Of a DNA stretch of 34,867 nt, positions 1 through 6,745 are shown one piece after another. Below the pieces are notes generated by a model. That model made no database searches, was not told where the DNA came from, and was given only the letters and a program-made list of their open reading frames with translations. The first letter of the stretch is position 1. Each line of letters begins with the position of its first letter. Made by a program: the position numbers and the translations under genes. Source of the stretch: Gammaproteobacteria bacterium (lineage in GTDB: Bacteria; Pseudomonadota; Gammaproteobacteria; Steroidobacterales; Steroidobacteraceae); assembly GCA_021773365.1 (NCBI GenBank), contig JAJFKF010000103.1:1-34867 (forward strand), read 5' to 3'.

Positions 1-1
1 G

Positions 2-109
2 GGCGCGCTGGTGTTTGTTACCACGGTAATCAGCGGAATCGACTACGTGGCCACCTATGCGCGGCGCGCGCGTGAGGTGGTACGCGCGCGGGCCGCGCAC
101 AACGCCTGA
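2..109 (+). CDS. pgsA: CDP-diacylglycerol--glycerol-3-phosphate 3-phosphatidyltransferase, C-terminal end (partial)
   Basis: Only the last 35 codons are in the window; the gene enters from the left edge and stops at TGA 107-109. The visible peptide contains TVISGIDYVATYARRA, a tail resembling bacterial PgsA, in which the final membrane helix is followed by a short basic C-terminus. PgsA makes phosphatidylglycerol phosphate from CDP-diacylglycerol and glycerol-3-phosphate in the inner membrane. The catalytic CDP-alcohol phosphotransferase motif lies outside the window, so the call rests on this tail alone. The stop codon is 4 bases before the hda start, consistent with co-transcription. Confidence 0.65.
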   Translation, partial: GALVFVTTVISGIDYVATYARRAREVVRARAAHNA

Positions 110-113
110 TGTC

Positions 114-833
114 ATGAGCGAAATTCGCCAGCTGCCGCTGGGCGTGCGATGGCGCGACAGCTCCACTTTCGCAACGTTTGTCCAGGGCGGGAACGCGCTG
201 GTGCTCGAGCAGCTGCGCGCGCTGCGAGGCGGACCGCCGGTGGCCCTGTGGCTCTGGGGTGCGCCAGCTTCCGGGCGCACGCATCTGCTGCAGGCCAGTT
301 GCGCGTACGCAGGAGAACTGGGGCGCACGGCTGCCTATCTGTCGCCCGCCGGGCGGGATGCGCCAGGCCCGGAAGCGCTCGACGGCTGTGAGAGTCTGGA
401 TCTGGTCTGTATAGACGATGTAGAAACACTCTCCGGGCAGGCGGGCTGGGAACGCGCACTATTCAATCTTTACAATGGCCTGCAGGAGTCCGGCGGGCAT
501 TTATTGCTGGCTGCAACCCAGCCGCCGGCAGGGGTGCGCTGGGCGCTGGCGGACCTGCAATCGCGCATGGGTGGTGCGCTGACTTTGCAGGTGAAGGGGT
601 TGGCGGAAGCGGACAAGGTGCAGGTACTGCGGTTGCGTGCACGCAACCGCGGATTGGAATTGCCGGAAGAAACAGCTGCATTTTTGTTGCGTCATTTCCC
701 TCGTGATCTGCGCAGTCTGTGTCGATTGCTCGACACTCTGGATAGTGCCTCACTGGCTGCGCAGCGACGGTTGACGGTGCCGTTCATCAAGGAAGCCATC
801 GAGGCGGCCAGACAGCAGCAACCGGCGGGTTGA
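114..833 (+). CDS. hda: DnaA regulatory inactivator Hda
   Basis: A 239-residue AAA+ protein of the DnaA/Hda family. Hda binds the DNA-loaded beta clamp and stimulates ATP hydrolysis by DnaA, which prevents re-initiation of replication. Residues 6-11 (QLPLGV) fit the N-terminal clamp-binding motif. The Walker A-like loop is GAPASGRTHL (49-58), with Arg in place of the usual Lys, as is typical of Hda. Walker B is LVCIDDVE (97-104) and a LADLQSRMGG stretch (145-154) matches the sensor/arginine-finger region. The C-terminal DnaA DNA-binding domain is absent, as expected. The start at 114 was preferred over an in-frame ATG at 57 because that would add a low-complexity basic extension overlapping pgsA, and the family begins just before the QL motif. 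It sits 4 bases after pgsA. Confidence 0.93.
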   Translation: MSEIRQLPLGVRWRDSSTFATFVQGGNALVLEQLRALRGGPPVALWLWGAPASGRTHLLQASCAYAGELGRTAAYLSPAGRDAPGPEALDGCESLDLVCIDDVETLSGQAGWERALFNLYNGLQESGGHLLLAATQPPAGVRWALADLQSRMGGALTLQVKGLAEADKVQVLRLRARNRGLELPEETAAFLLRHFPRDLRSLCRLLDTLDSASLAAQRRLTVPFIKEAIEAARQQQPAG

Positions 834-895
834 CGCGCACCGGGGCGCTTGCTAGCGTCCGGCCGGCCTTGAATCCGACCGGTAGCCCGTAAGCA

Positions 896-1201
896 ATGCA
901 AATTCAGCGCGCGACTTTCCATACTCCAGTCCTGGTCCTGCCAGCGCTGCTTTGTTTGTTTGCATGCGCTGGCGCACCAGTGCAGGAGATGAGCAACGCG
1001 CGCCAGACCATCAGTGCCGCCCGCGCGGCCGGCGCCGCCAGTCACGCGCCCGACCAGCTGGCGGTGGCCTCTGATCTGCTCGGTCGCGCAGAGCAGGCGC
1101 TGCAGGAACATGAATATCGTCTGGCCCGGCGTCGAGCCGAGGAAGCGCGCCTCCTGGCGCAGGAAGCACTGCAGCTGTCGGCGGCAGTGGATAAAAGCTG
1201 A
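896..1201 (+). CDS. Small DUF4398-type lipoprotein
   Basis: A 101-residue protein. An N-terminal hydrophobic stretch ends in the lipobox-like LFAC (Cys near residue 24), so it is probably lipidated and exported. The mature part is almost entirely Ala/Glu/Arg-rich helix (roughly 30-98), with ARQTISAARAAGA followed by DLLGRAEQAL and ARRRAEEARLLAQEALQL. That is the pattern of DUF4398 proteins, envelope lipoproteins often found near OmpA-like partners. No OmpA domain is present here. The biochemical role of the family is not established. It lies 62 bases after hda on the same strand and could share its transcript. The ribosome-binding site is weak. Confidence 0.7.
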   Translation: MQIQRATFHTPVLVLPALLCLFACAGAPVQEMSNARQTISAARAAGAASHAPDQLAVASDLLGRAEQALQEHEYRLARRRAEEARLLAQEALQLSAAVDKS

Positions 1202-1222
1202 ACAACAAGCAGGGGGTATGAG

Positions 1223-1525
1223 ATGAGAATATCGTCGCGTCCATTGGCGAGTGCTGCGAAAGTCAGCCGCCGCTGCCTGGTTTCCGGCCGCGTGCAAGGC
1301 GTGTTCTATCGCGCCACCGCGGCAGACAAGGCGCGGGAACTGGGGCTCGACGGCTATGCACGCAATCTGCCCGATGGGCGCGTGGAGGTGCTGGCCTGCG
1401 GTGAACCGCGGGCAGTGGATACGTTCACTGACTGGCTGTGGGTCGGTTCCAGCTCCTCGAAAGTGGCTGCCGTGCAGGTCGCCGAGGCGGAGTCTCCGCC
1501 CGCATCGGGTTTTGCCGCCCGCTGA
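1223..1525 (+). CDS. Acylphosphatase
   Basis: A 100-residue protein with the acylphosphatase signature: GRVQGVFYR (22-30) supplies the phosphate-binding loop and catalytic Arg30, and GYARNLPDGRVEV (44-56) contains the catalytic Asn48. The enzyme hydrolyses acyl phosphates to carboxylate and phosphate in the cytoplasm. A basic N-terminal extension of about 15 residues precedes the usual start of the domain. ATG 1223 is preceded by a G-rich stretch (GGGGG) about 6 bases upstream. An overlapping ATG just before it reads into a stop after two codons, so 1223 is the only sensible start. It lies 21 bases after the DUF4398 gene and ends convergently with the EVE-domain gene. Confidence 0.92.
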   Translation: MRISSRPLASAAKVSRRCLVSGRVQGVFYRATAADKARELGLDGYARNLPDGRVEVLACGEPRAVDTFTDWLWVGSSSSKVAAVQVAEAESPPASGFAAR

Positions 1526-1549
1526 ACAGATCAGATTGATCGATGGCGG

Positions 1550-2035
1550 TTACTTGCTACGGCTGCGCGCCGTGGCGCCTTCCAGTTTGAGTATTGCCGC
1601 CCAATGCCTGGGATCTACCGGCATCACGGAGAGCCGGTTGCCGGTCTGCAGCAGTGCCAGGCCGGCCAGCGCGGCACGACGTTCTTTCAGTGCCCGTAAT
1701 GTAATGGGAATTTCCAGCGCGCGCTGCAGCTTCACATCCACCATGAACCAGCGCGGAGCCTGTTTGTCGCTTTTCGGATCGTAGTGGTGGTCCTTCGGAT
1801 CGAAGGCGGTGGGGTCCGGGTAGGCTTCGCGCACAATCTGTATGACGCCGATGATGCCGGGTTCCTCGCAACTGGAGTGGTACAGGAATGCCTGATCACC
1901 CTTCTTCATGGCGCGCAGAAAATTGCGTGCCTGGTAATTGCGTACGCCGTCCCAGTAGGTCGTCTGGCGTGGACTCTTGCGCAGGTGATCGATGCCGAAG
2001 CTGGTGGGCTCGGATTTCAGCAGCCAGTAATTCAT
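1550..2035 (-). CDS. EVE domain-containing protein (Thy28-like)
   Basis: A 161-residue single-domain protein starting MNYWLLKSEP, the diagnostic beginning of the EVE/thymocyte-nuclear-protein-1 family. Other family stretches are WDGVRNYQARN (28-38), KKGDQAFLYHSSC (44-56), GIIGVIQIVREAYPDPTAFD (60-79) and RWFMVDVKL (94-102). EVE folds resemble PUA and YTH domains and are thought to recognise modified bases in nucleic acids; the function of stand-alone bacterial copies is not settled. The length is typical. The gene is on its own on the minus strand, ending convergently with the acylphosphatase (24-base gap) and divergent from the TauE-type gene at 2221. Confidence 0.92.
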   Translation of the reverse strand: MNYWLLKSEPTSFGIDHLRKSPRQTTYWDGVRNYQARNFLRAMKKGDQAFLYHSSCEEPGIIGVIQIVREAYPDPTAFDPKDHHYDPKSDKQAPRWFMVDVKLQRALEIPITLRALKERRAALAGLALLQTGNRLSVMPVDPRHWAAILKLEGATARSRSK

Positions 2036-2220
2036 GAATCAAACAGCTCCCATGCGGCGGGGTAGGTCAGCATTCCCGCTGGATGTGTCAGGTCATCGTT
2101 GCGATGGCGTCTTGCCGGCAGCTGCCAGGCCTGCATCCGGCGGATGCGCGAATCATAGCAGCTGCGTGGTCCGGATCCGTCGCCATCATTGTCGGCGCGG
2201 AGCGATGCTAAGCTGCGCCG

Positions 2221-3003
2221 ATGGATTTTGTCGTTGTCTGCGCCGTTGCCCTGCTGGCCTCCGCCCTGACGCTGTACTCGGGATTCGGTCTGGGCACCAT
2301 ACTGTTGCCGGCCTTCGCGCTGTTCTTTCCCGTGCCGGCGGCCGTCGCCGCCACGGCCGTCGTACATCTGCTGAACAATCTGTTCAAAAGCACACTGCTC
2401 TACCGCAACGCGGACTGGCCGACGGTGCTGCGCTTCGGATTGCCGGCCGTGCCGGCAGCTGTGGTGGGCGCGTGGCTGCTCAACTCGCTGGGCGAGGTGC
2501 CGCGGGTGTTTGCTGTAGAGGCCTTCGGCCGCACCTTCGCGCCCTCCGCGGCCGGTCTGGCGGTGGGCCTGCTGCTGATCGTGCTGGCGGCACTGGAACT
2601 GCAACCGTGGTTTCAGCGACTGGCAGCGCCGCGCCGCCTGCTGCCACTGGGCGGTGCCCTGACCGGATTTCTGGGGGGATTCTCCGGGCAGCAGGGCGCC
2701 TTGCGCTCGATCTTCCTGCTCAAGACGGGTCTGAACGCGCAGCGCTTCATCGCCACCGGCGTGATGATCGCAGTGCTGATCGATCTGGCGCGCCTGCCGA
2801 CCTATGCCGCCGGCATGGCCGAAGCCGGTGACATGAGCCGCAATGAATGGATGCTGATCGCCGCGGGCACGCTGAGCGCGTTTACCGGCGCCTGGCTGGC
2901 GACGCGCTACATGAAAAAGATGACGATCGGGATGGTGCGTGCGGTGGTGGCGGCGCTGATGTTCGTGATCGGCGCCTTGCTGGCCGGTGGGGTGATCGGC
3001 TGA
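2221..3003 (+). CDS. TauE/SafE family (TSUP) membrane permease
   Basis: A 260-residue membrane protein with about eight predicted hydrophobic helices in two similar halves. The first half has SGFGLGTILLPAFALFFPVPAA (roughly 20-41) and the second has GALTGFLGGFSGQQGALRS (roughly 144-162), the glycine-rich repeats characteristic of the TSUP family. Members export or import small anions such as sulfite, sulfoacetate and organosulfonates across the inner membrane. Substrate cannot be assigned because no sulfur gene is adjacent. It begins divergently from the EVE gene (185 bases between starts) and ends 6 bases from the stop of the convergent exported protein. Confidence 0.87.
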   Translation: MDFVVVCAVALLASALTLYSGFGLGTILLPAFALFFPVPAAVAATAVVHLLNNLFKSTLLYRNADWPTVLRFGLPAVPAAVVGAWLLNSLGEVPRVFAVEAFGRTFAPSAAGLAVGLLLIVLAALELQPWFQRLAAPRRLLPLGGALTGFLGGFSGQQGALRSIFLLKTGLNAQRFIATGVMIAVLIDLARLPTYAAGMAEAGDMSRNEWMLIAAGTLSAFTGAWLATRYMKKMTIGMVRAVVAALMFVIGALLAGGVIG

Positions 3004-3009
3004 ACGGTG

Positions 3010-3438
3010 CTATGGCACCGGCGTAAAGATGCGCCACGCCTGCAGGGGGTTCTTCACCGCCCAGAACAGCGAACCGATGCCGGCCGGTATGTTTGGCCCA
3101 GGTTTGCTGAAGTGATCACGCACCTCCAGCGTGCCGGTCTCTGCCGTCGCCACAGGCTCCACTTTGAGCTGGGCCAGCATCATGGCGATGTCCCCGGCCG
3201 TCGGCTCCAGCTGCGCGAGCAGTGAGCCGGGCTCACCCCTGGGCGTGAGCCACAGTCCGGTAGTCCTGAGGAATGCCGGTGTGTCGGATGCCGGTTCGGG
3301 ATTGAGTTCCACGACCAGTGAATCGAGCTTGTCCGGGGAGAGTTCCTCCCTGGATGTCGTGATAGTTTCATCCGCACTCGACATCATCGGCGCCGCGAGC
3401 GCGCAGGCAATCAGCAGGCTTGTGAGAATGCGAACCAT
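3010..3438 (-). CDS. Small exported protein of unknown function
   Basis: A 142-residue protein that I do not recognise. The reading frame is open to 3618, but the start at 3438 is preferred because a strong Shine-Dalgarno (GGAGG, 7 bases before ATG) stands there and the resulting N-terminus (MVRILTSLLIACALAAPMMSSADE) is a clean signal peptide with cleavage likely near residue 21. The mature part is acidic and proline-rich in the middle, with a TTGLWLTPRGEP stretch near 58-70. The C-terminus, PAGIGSLFWAVKNPLQAWRI, could be amphipathic or membrane-associated. No lipobox, cysteine pair or enzyme motif is visible. Its neighbours give no functional hint. Confidence 0.7.
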   Translation of the reverse strand: MVRILTSLLIACALAAPMMSSADETITTSREELSPDKLDSLVVELNPEPASDTPAFLRTTGLWLTPRGEPGSLLAQLEPTAGDIAMMLAQLKVEPVATAETGTLEVRDHFSKPGPNIPAGIGSLFWAVKNPLQAWRIFTPVP

Positions 3439-3660
3439 GGCAACCTCCGGGGCGGCAAGGCGTCCAATGCCGGCGATTGCCGGCCCACGGAACCCAATGT
3501 AGGCCTCGAGTCCGGCAATCTCAAGTGGCAGCGAGAGCCGTGCAGGTGTTGCAGGGCAGTGCGGGAAGTGTCGCAGCGTAGAAGCCATGTCAGGTGCCTT
3601 GCGTGGGGTCAAACACACCGCTTATTCGCATGCAGCCACCAACTCACACGCGTAGTCTGA

Positions 3661-3690
3661 GTTGTCCCCGGTACAGCTGTCGTTGACAAC
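3661..3690. promoter_or_regulatory. Candidate operator of the first toxin-antitoxin pair (GTTGTC...GACAAC)
   Basis: An inverted repeat with 6-base arms (GTTGTC at 3661-3666, GACAAC at 3685-3690) and an 18-base spacer, 20 bases upstream of the toxin start. The same half-site forms the operator-like repeats of the second, paralogous pair at 26772-26816, and both loci share the string TTGACAACA. The similarity suggests a common recognition sequence for the HTH antitoxins. Short arms and a long spacer make this weaker than the second site. Confidence 0.35.
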
Positions 3691-3709
3691 AAAAGGAGGT
3701 GTTGCTACC

Positions 3710-4006
3710 GTGAGCAACAGACGCGCGGAGCTGCTGATGCGTGAGCGCTTGATTCTGAGCTCGCGGGCATTCGTTGAGATCGTGATATGGAATTTGCCAC
3801 GCCCGATGCGCGGCAGCCTGCATCAATACAAGTATCGTCTCGCGTATGTTGTTGACGGCACATGTGTGCTGCGTTTCGATAATGAATCCGGCAAGGGTGA
3901 TCACAGGCACGTACACGAGATGGAATTTCCCTATGTATTTGCGGACCTGACTGCTCTGCAGCGGGATTTCTGGAGCGAAGTGAACAGCCGGAGGAAAGGC
4001 AATTGA
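3710..4006 (+). CDS. TumE/DUF6516-like toxin (first copy)
   Basis: A 98-residue protein starting at GTG 3710. The start is fixed by a near-ideal Shine-Dalgarno (AAGGAGGTG, 8 bases upstream) and by alignment with the paralogue at 26487-26771, which begins at the equivalent residue. Both share EIVIW or EMVIW, then YKYRL, then FDNESGKGDHRHV (YDNERGKGDHRHV in the other copy), a PY.F.D segment and a final DF. This Asp/Gly/Lys/His core is the hallmark of the DUF6516/TumE family, annotated as the toxin of a type II toxin-antitoxin system. The catalytic activity is not deduced here. The toxin precedes its antitoxin, and its stop overlaps the antitoxin start (TTGA), which implies translational coupling. 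Confidence 0.78.
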   Translation: MSNRRAELLMRERLILSSRAFVEIVIWNLPRPMRGSLHQYKYRLAYVVDGTCVLRFDNESGKGDHRHVHEMEFPYVFADLTALQRDFWSEVNSRRKGN

Positions 4007-4344
4007 ACGTGGTGACCGTCAGTATTGCTTCGATTGAGGAAACGAAGCGGCGAACGGCCGCAGCGTTTCGAGGTCGAAAACAGGGCACGCGCATCTCTTT
4101 TTCATCGGAGGAGGTGCTGTGGAAGACGCTGACTCCCAAGCGCTGGGCCATGCTCAAGGTCATGGCAGGCCAGGGTGTGATGCCCATCAGGGAAATCTCA
4201 CGGCGAATCGGACGGGATGTGCGCGCAGTGCACAGCGACGTGCATGCCCTGCTCAAGGCGGGCATTCTGGAGCGGGTCGAAGCGGGCGGGGTGGTGTTTC
4301 CCTACGATGCCATTCATGTGGATTTTGTGCTGCGGGCGGCGTAG
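4003..4344 (+). CDS. HTH antitoxin, TumA / HVO_A0114-like (first copy)
   Basis: A 113-residue protein with a winged-helix DNA-binding core. LTPKRWAMLKVM (near 43-54) is followed by the recognition region REISRRIGRDVRAVHSDVHALLKAGI (near 63-88), and the protein ends VVFPYDAIHVDFVLRA. The same motifs occur in the antitoxin at 26128-26490 (LSPKRWELIE, RELNRDVKRVHEDV, PYDVIHADFDLRA). It should bind the toxin and repress the operon. TTG 4003 is chosen as start because it overlaps the toxin stop, has GGAGG 8 bases upstream, and gives an N-terminus colinear with the paralogue. GTG 4009 and GTG 4012 are alternatives. It ends 11 bases before the convergent permease gene. Confidence 0.78.
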   Translation: MNVVTVSIASIEETKRRTAAAFRGRKQGTRISFSSEEVLWKTLTPKRWAMLKVMAGQGVMPIREISRRIGRDVRAVHSDVHALLKAGILERVEAGGVVFPYDAIHVDFVLRAA

Positions 4345-4355
4345 GTCGCGAATTT

Positions 4356-6731
4356 CTACTGGTCGCCCAGCGCATGAACTGGCCTGGCGCGCGCGGCTGT
4401 CAGTGAATGGAAGAATACTGTTGTCCAGGCGATGCCCAGCGCCACTATTGAAGGTGCGAGGAACATCCACGGCTGAAGGTCGATGCGGTAGGCGAATCCT
4501 TCCAGCCAGCCGCTCATGAGCAGGTAGCCGATGGGCCAGGCGAGGATATTCGCCCACAGAACGGGTTTGCTGAATTGCCAGAGCAGCAGGCCGACGATGT
4601 CCTTACCGGTCGCGCCCAGGGATTTGCGGATGCCGATCTCCCGGGTGCGGCGTTCCGTGGTGGCGGCGGCCAGGCCGATCAGGCCGAGACAGGCCAGTAT
4701 TACCGCGACCACCGAGAAAAGCGCGAAGGCCTGGGCCTGACGCTGCATGGCGAGGTACAGATTCTGGATGTGCTCGTCTAGAAAGAAGCGATTGATCGGT
4801 TCTTCTGCACCGGTGGTGGCGGCCCACAGCCCGTCGATTGCTGCCAGGGTCTGAGGAATCTCCCGACCGTGTAGTTTGATGTTGATCAACTGATAGTCGT
4901 ACCGTGGACCGTACAGACCGGAGTTGTACACCGTCGGGCGAATGGTTTCCTGCGCCGAGTAGAGGGAGAAATCGGCAGATATACCGATGATTGTCTTGGT
5001 GGCGCCACCGAGCTCGGTGATGGGTTGGCCGATGGCCGCAGCCGGGCTGGAGAACCCGAGGCGACTGACGGCTGCTGCATTGACGATGGCCTGCGAACGG
5101 TCCGGACCGGAAGTGCTCCCTAACGGCGCAACTGCGAAGAAATGGCCTTGCAGTGGTTGCAGACCATACATCTGCAGCAGTCCGGGCTCAATCACCACGA
5201 CGTCGATGGCCGACACAGAGCCGTCGCCCAGCCGGTATCGACCGAAGGATCTCCCTGTCAGAAGTCCCTCGCCGGAGCAGAATGCCCCCGCCACGCCCGG
5301 CAACGCACGCACCGCGTCCTTGAATGCCGTGTCGCAGGGTGAACGCACCATGAGGACCTGGTCGGTGTCCAGTCGCAGCGCTTCGTGCGTGGCGTAGAGG
5401 CGCTGCCGGTAGATGACGGCTGCGGCGATCATCAGGCCGATCAGAATCGCGAACTGCGATGTGACAAGCACCTGCCTGACGAGCGCGCCGCTCGTGCGCC
5501 CGACCGGTTGCCGCAGAATTCCGGCAGGACGGAATGCCGATAGTACAAAGGCGGGATAAAGTCCGGCGAGTCCACCTATTACTATCGTGCCGGCCGCGAT
5601 CCAGACGAAGAGTGCGGGATCGCGCCGGTAGTCCATCGTGGCGTCTGAGTTGAGGAATGCATTGGCAGACGGCAGCAGCAGCTCAGCGAGCGCCACGGCA
5701 ACGGTGGCCGCCAGGGCCGCGCAGATGAGTGCCTCACCGAGAAACTGCAGGAGAAGCGTGCGACGGTGCGCTCCGCAGGTCTTGCGAATGCCGACTTCCA
5801 GCGAGCGACGCGCGGCGCGTGCAGTCGCAAGGTTCACGAACACCACGCCGGCGACCAGCAGTACCAGAAACCCCGTTGCCGCAGCGATCGCCAGGCGACC
5901 GGAAACGCCCCGGTTGAAGGCCTCGTGCAGGTGCATACGGTCGATACGGACGAACTGCATTGCGTATTGAAGGTCGCTCGTTCCGCCAAAGTACGCGTCA
6001 AGCGCAGCCGACATTGCCGGCTGCAGCGAGGCCTGTGGTTTGAGGCGTATGTAGGTCTGTGGACCGATTGCGAAGCCTTCCCTGCCATCCGGTGGCGTGT
6101 TCCCGAACGTATCCAGAGAGGAGTAGGGCGCTAGAGCGGACGCGAAGATGCCGCTGCTCAGTCTTGTGCGATGGGCCGGCAGATCCTCAATGACCGCGGC
6201 AACGGTCATGAGATGATCGCGATCGAGCTGCACCGTCTCGCCGATAGGGTTGTCTCGGCCAAAGTATTTGCGGGCGGCGGTCCTTGTCAGCACCAGGCCA
6301 TCCGGTCGGTGCAGTGCGGCCTGCAGATTGCCTGACAGAACAGGCAATGGCAGGACAGCGAAAATATCCGGGTCAGCCCAGTAGATGTACTCCCGTCCCT
6401 CCACGGAAGCATGGCGCAGCGAAACCGTCTGACCCAGCAGGCGGGCGCTGGCTTCGATTTCGGTGAATTTCAGCTGCAAAAGCGCAGCCGCATTCTCGTG
6501 AGTTTCCGCTGCATAGTCGGGTACTCGACCCTGCGGCGTCAGCACTGATACCGCCTGGTAGGTGCGTTCGTAGCCGGCAATGAAGTGCTCGTGGCTCAGT
6601 TCACTGCGGATGGTCAGGCCGATAAGAATGGCGATGCACATGCCGACAGCCAGCGCGACGATGCTGATGCCGGAGTAGAACTTGTTGCGCGCCAGATTGC
6701 GCAGCGCCAATGCAAGATGGTTACGCCACAT
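4356..6731 (-). CDS. FtsX/MacB-type ABC permease, fourth in array
   Basis: A 791-residue permease and the last gene of the efflux operon. Layout: TM1 (about 18-40), a periplasmic MacB_PCD-like domain (to about 275), three TMs of an FtsX core (about 280-400) with VGIRKTCGA at its front, TM5 (about 420-441), a second periplasmic domain, and three final TMs (about 670-780) with REIGIRKSLGA. It is therefore two fused MacB-type halves in one chain. C466 and C485 form the C-x10-LPGV-x4-C motif found in all four copies. Its C-terminus (HALGDQ) differs from the ALRHE ending of the other three. The start lies 14 bases after the preceding permease stop, with GAGG upstream. Such permeases move substrates from the periplasm or outer leaflet using a separate ATPase; substrate unknown. 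Confidence 0.9.
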   Translation of the reverse strand: MWRNHLALALRNLARNKFYSGISIVALAVGMCIAILIGLTIRSELSHEHFIAGYERTYQAVSVLTPQGRVPDYAAETHENAAALLQLKFTEIEASARLLGQTVSLRHASVEGREYIYWADPDIFAVLPLPVLSGNLQAALHRPDGLVLTRTAARKYFGRDNPIGETVQLDRDHLMTVAAVIEDLPAHRTRLSSGIFASALAPYSSLDTFGNTPPDGREGFAIGPQTYIRLKPQASLQPAMSAALDAYFGGTSDLQYAMQFVRIDRMHLHEAFNRGVSGRLAIAAATGFLVLLVAGVVFVNLATARAARRSLEVGIRKTCGAHRRTLLLQFLGEALICAALAATVAVALAELLLPSANAFLNSDATMDYRRDPALFVWIAAGTIVIGGLAGLYPAFVLSAFRPAGILRQPVGRTSGALVRQVLVTSQFAILIGLMIAAAVIYRQRLYATHEALRLDTDQVLMVRSPCDTAFKDAVRALPGVAGAFCSGEGLLTGRSFGRYRLGDGSVSAIDVVVIEPGLLQMYGLQPLQGHFFAVAPLGSTSGPDRSQAIVNAAAVSRLGFSSPAAAIGQPITELGGATKTIIGISADFSLYSAQETIRPTVYNSGLYGPRYDYQLINIKLHGREIPQTLAAIDGLWAATTGAEEPINRFFLDEHIQNLYLAMQRQAQAFALFSVVAVILACLGLIGLAAATTERRTREIGIRKSLGATGKDIVGLLLWQFSKPVLWANILAWPIGYLLMSGWLEGFAYRIDLQPWMFLAPSIVALGIAWTTVFFHSLTAARARPVHALGDQ

Positions 6732-6745
6732 GACGACCTCGCAGG

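Noticed and set aside
2032-2136. A short minus-strand frame (34 codons from an ATG near 2136) whose stop overlaps the EVE start as ATGA
   Set aside because: The overlap looks like translational coupling, but no ribosome-binding site or homology is visible and the frame is short; chance is more likely.
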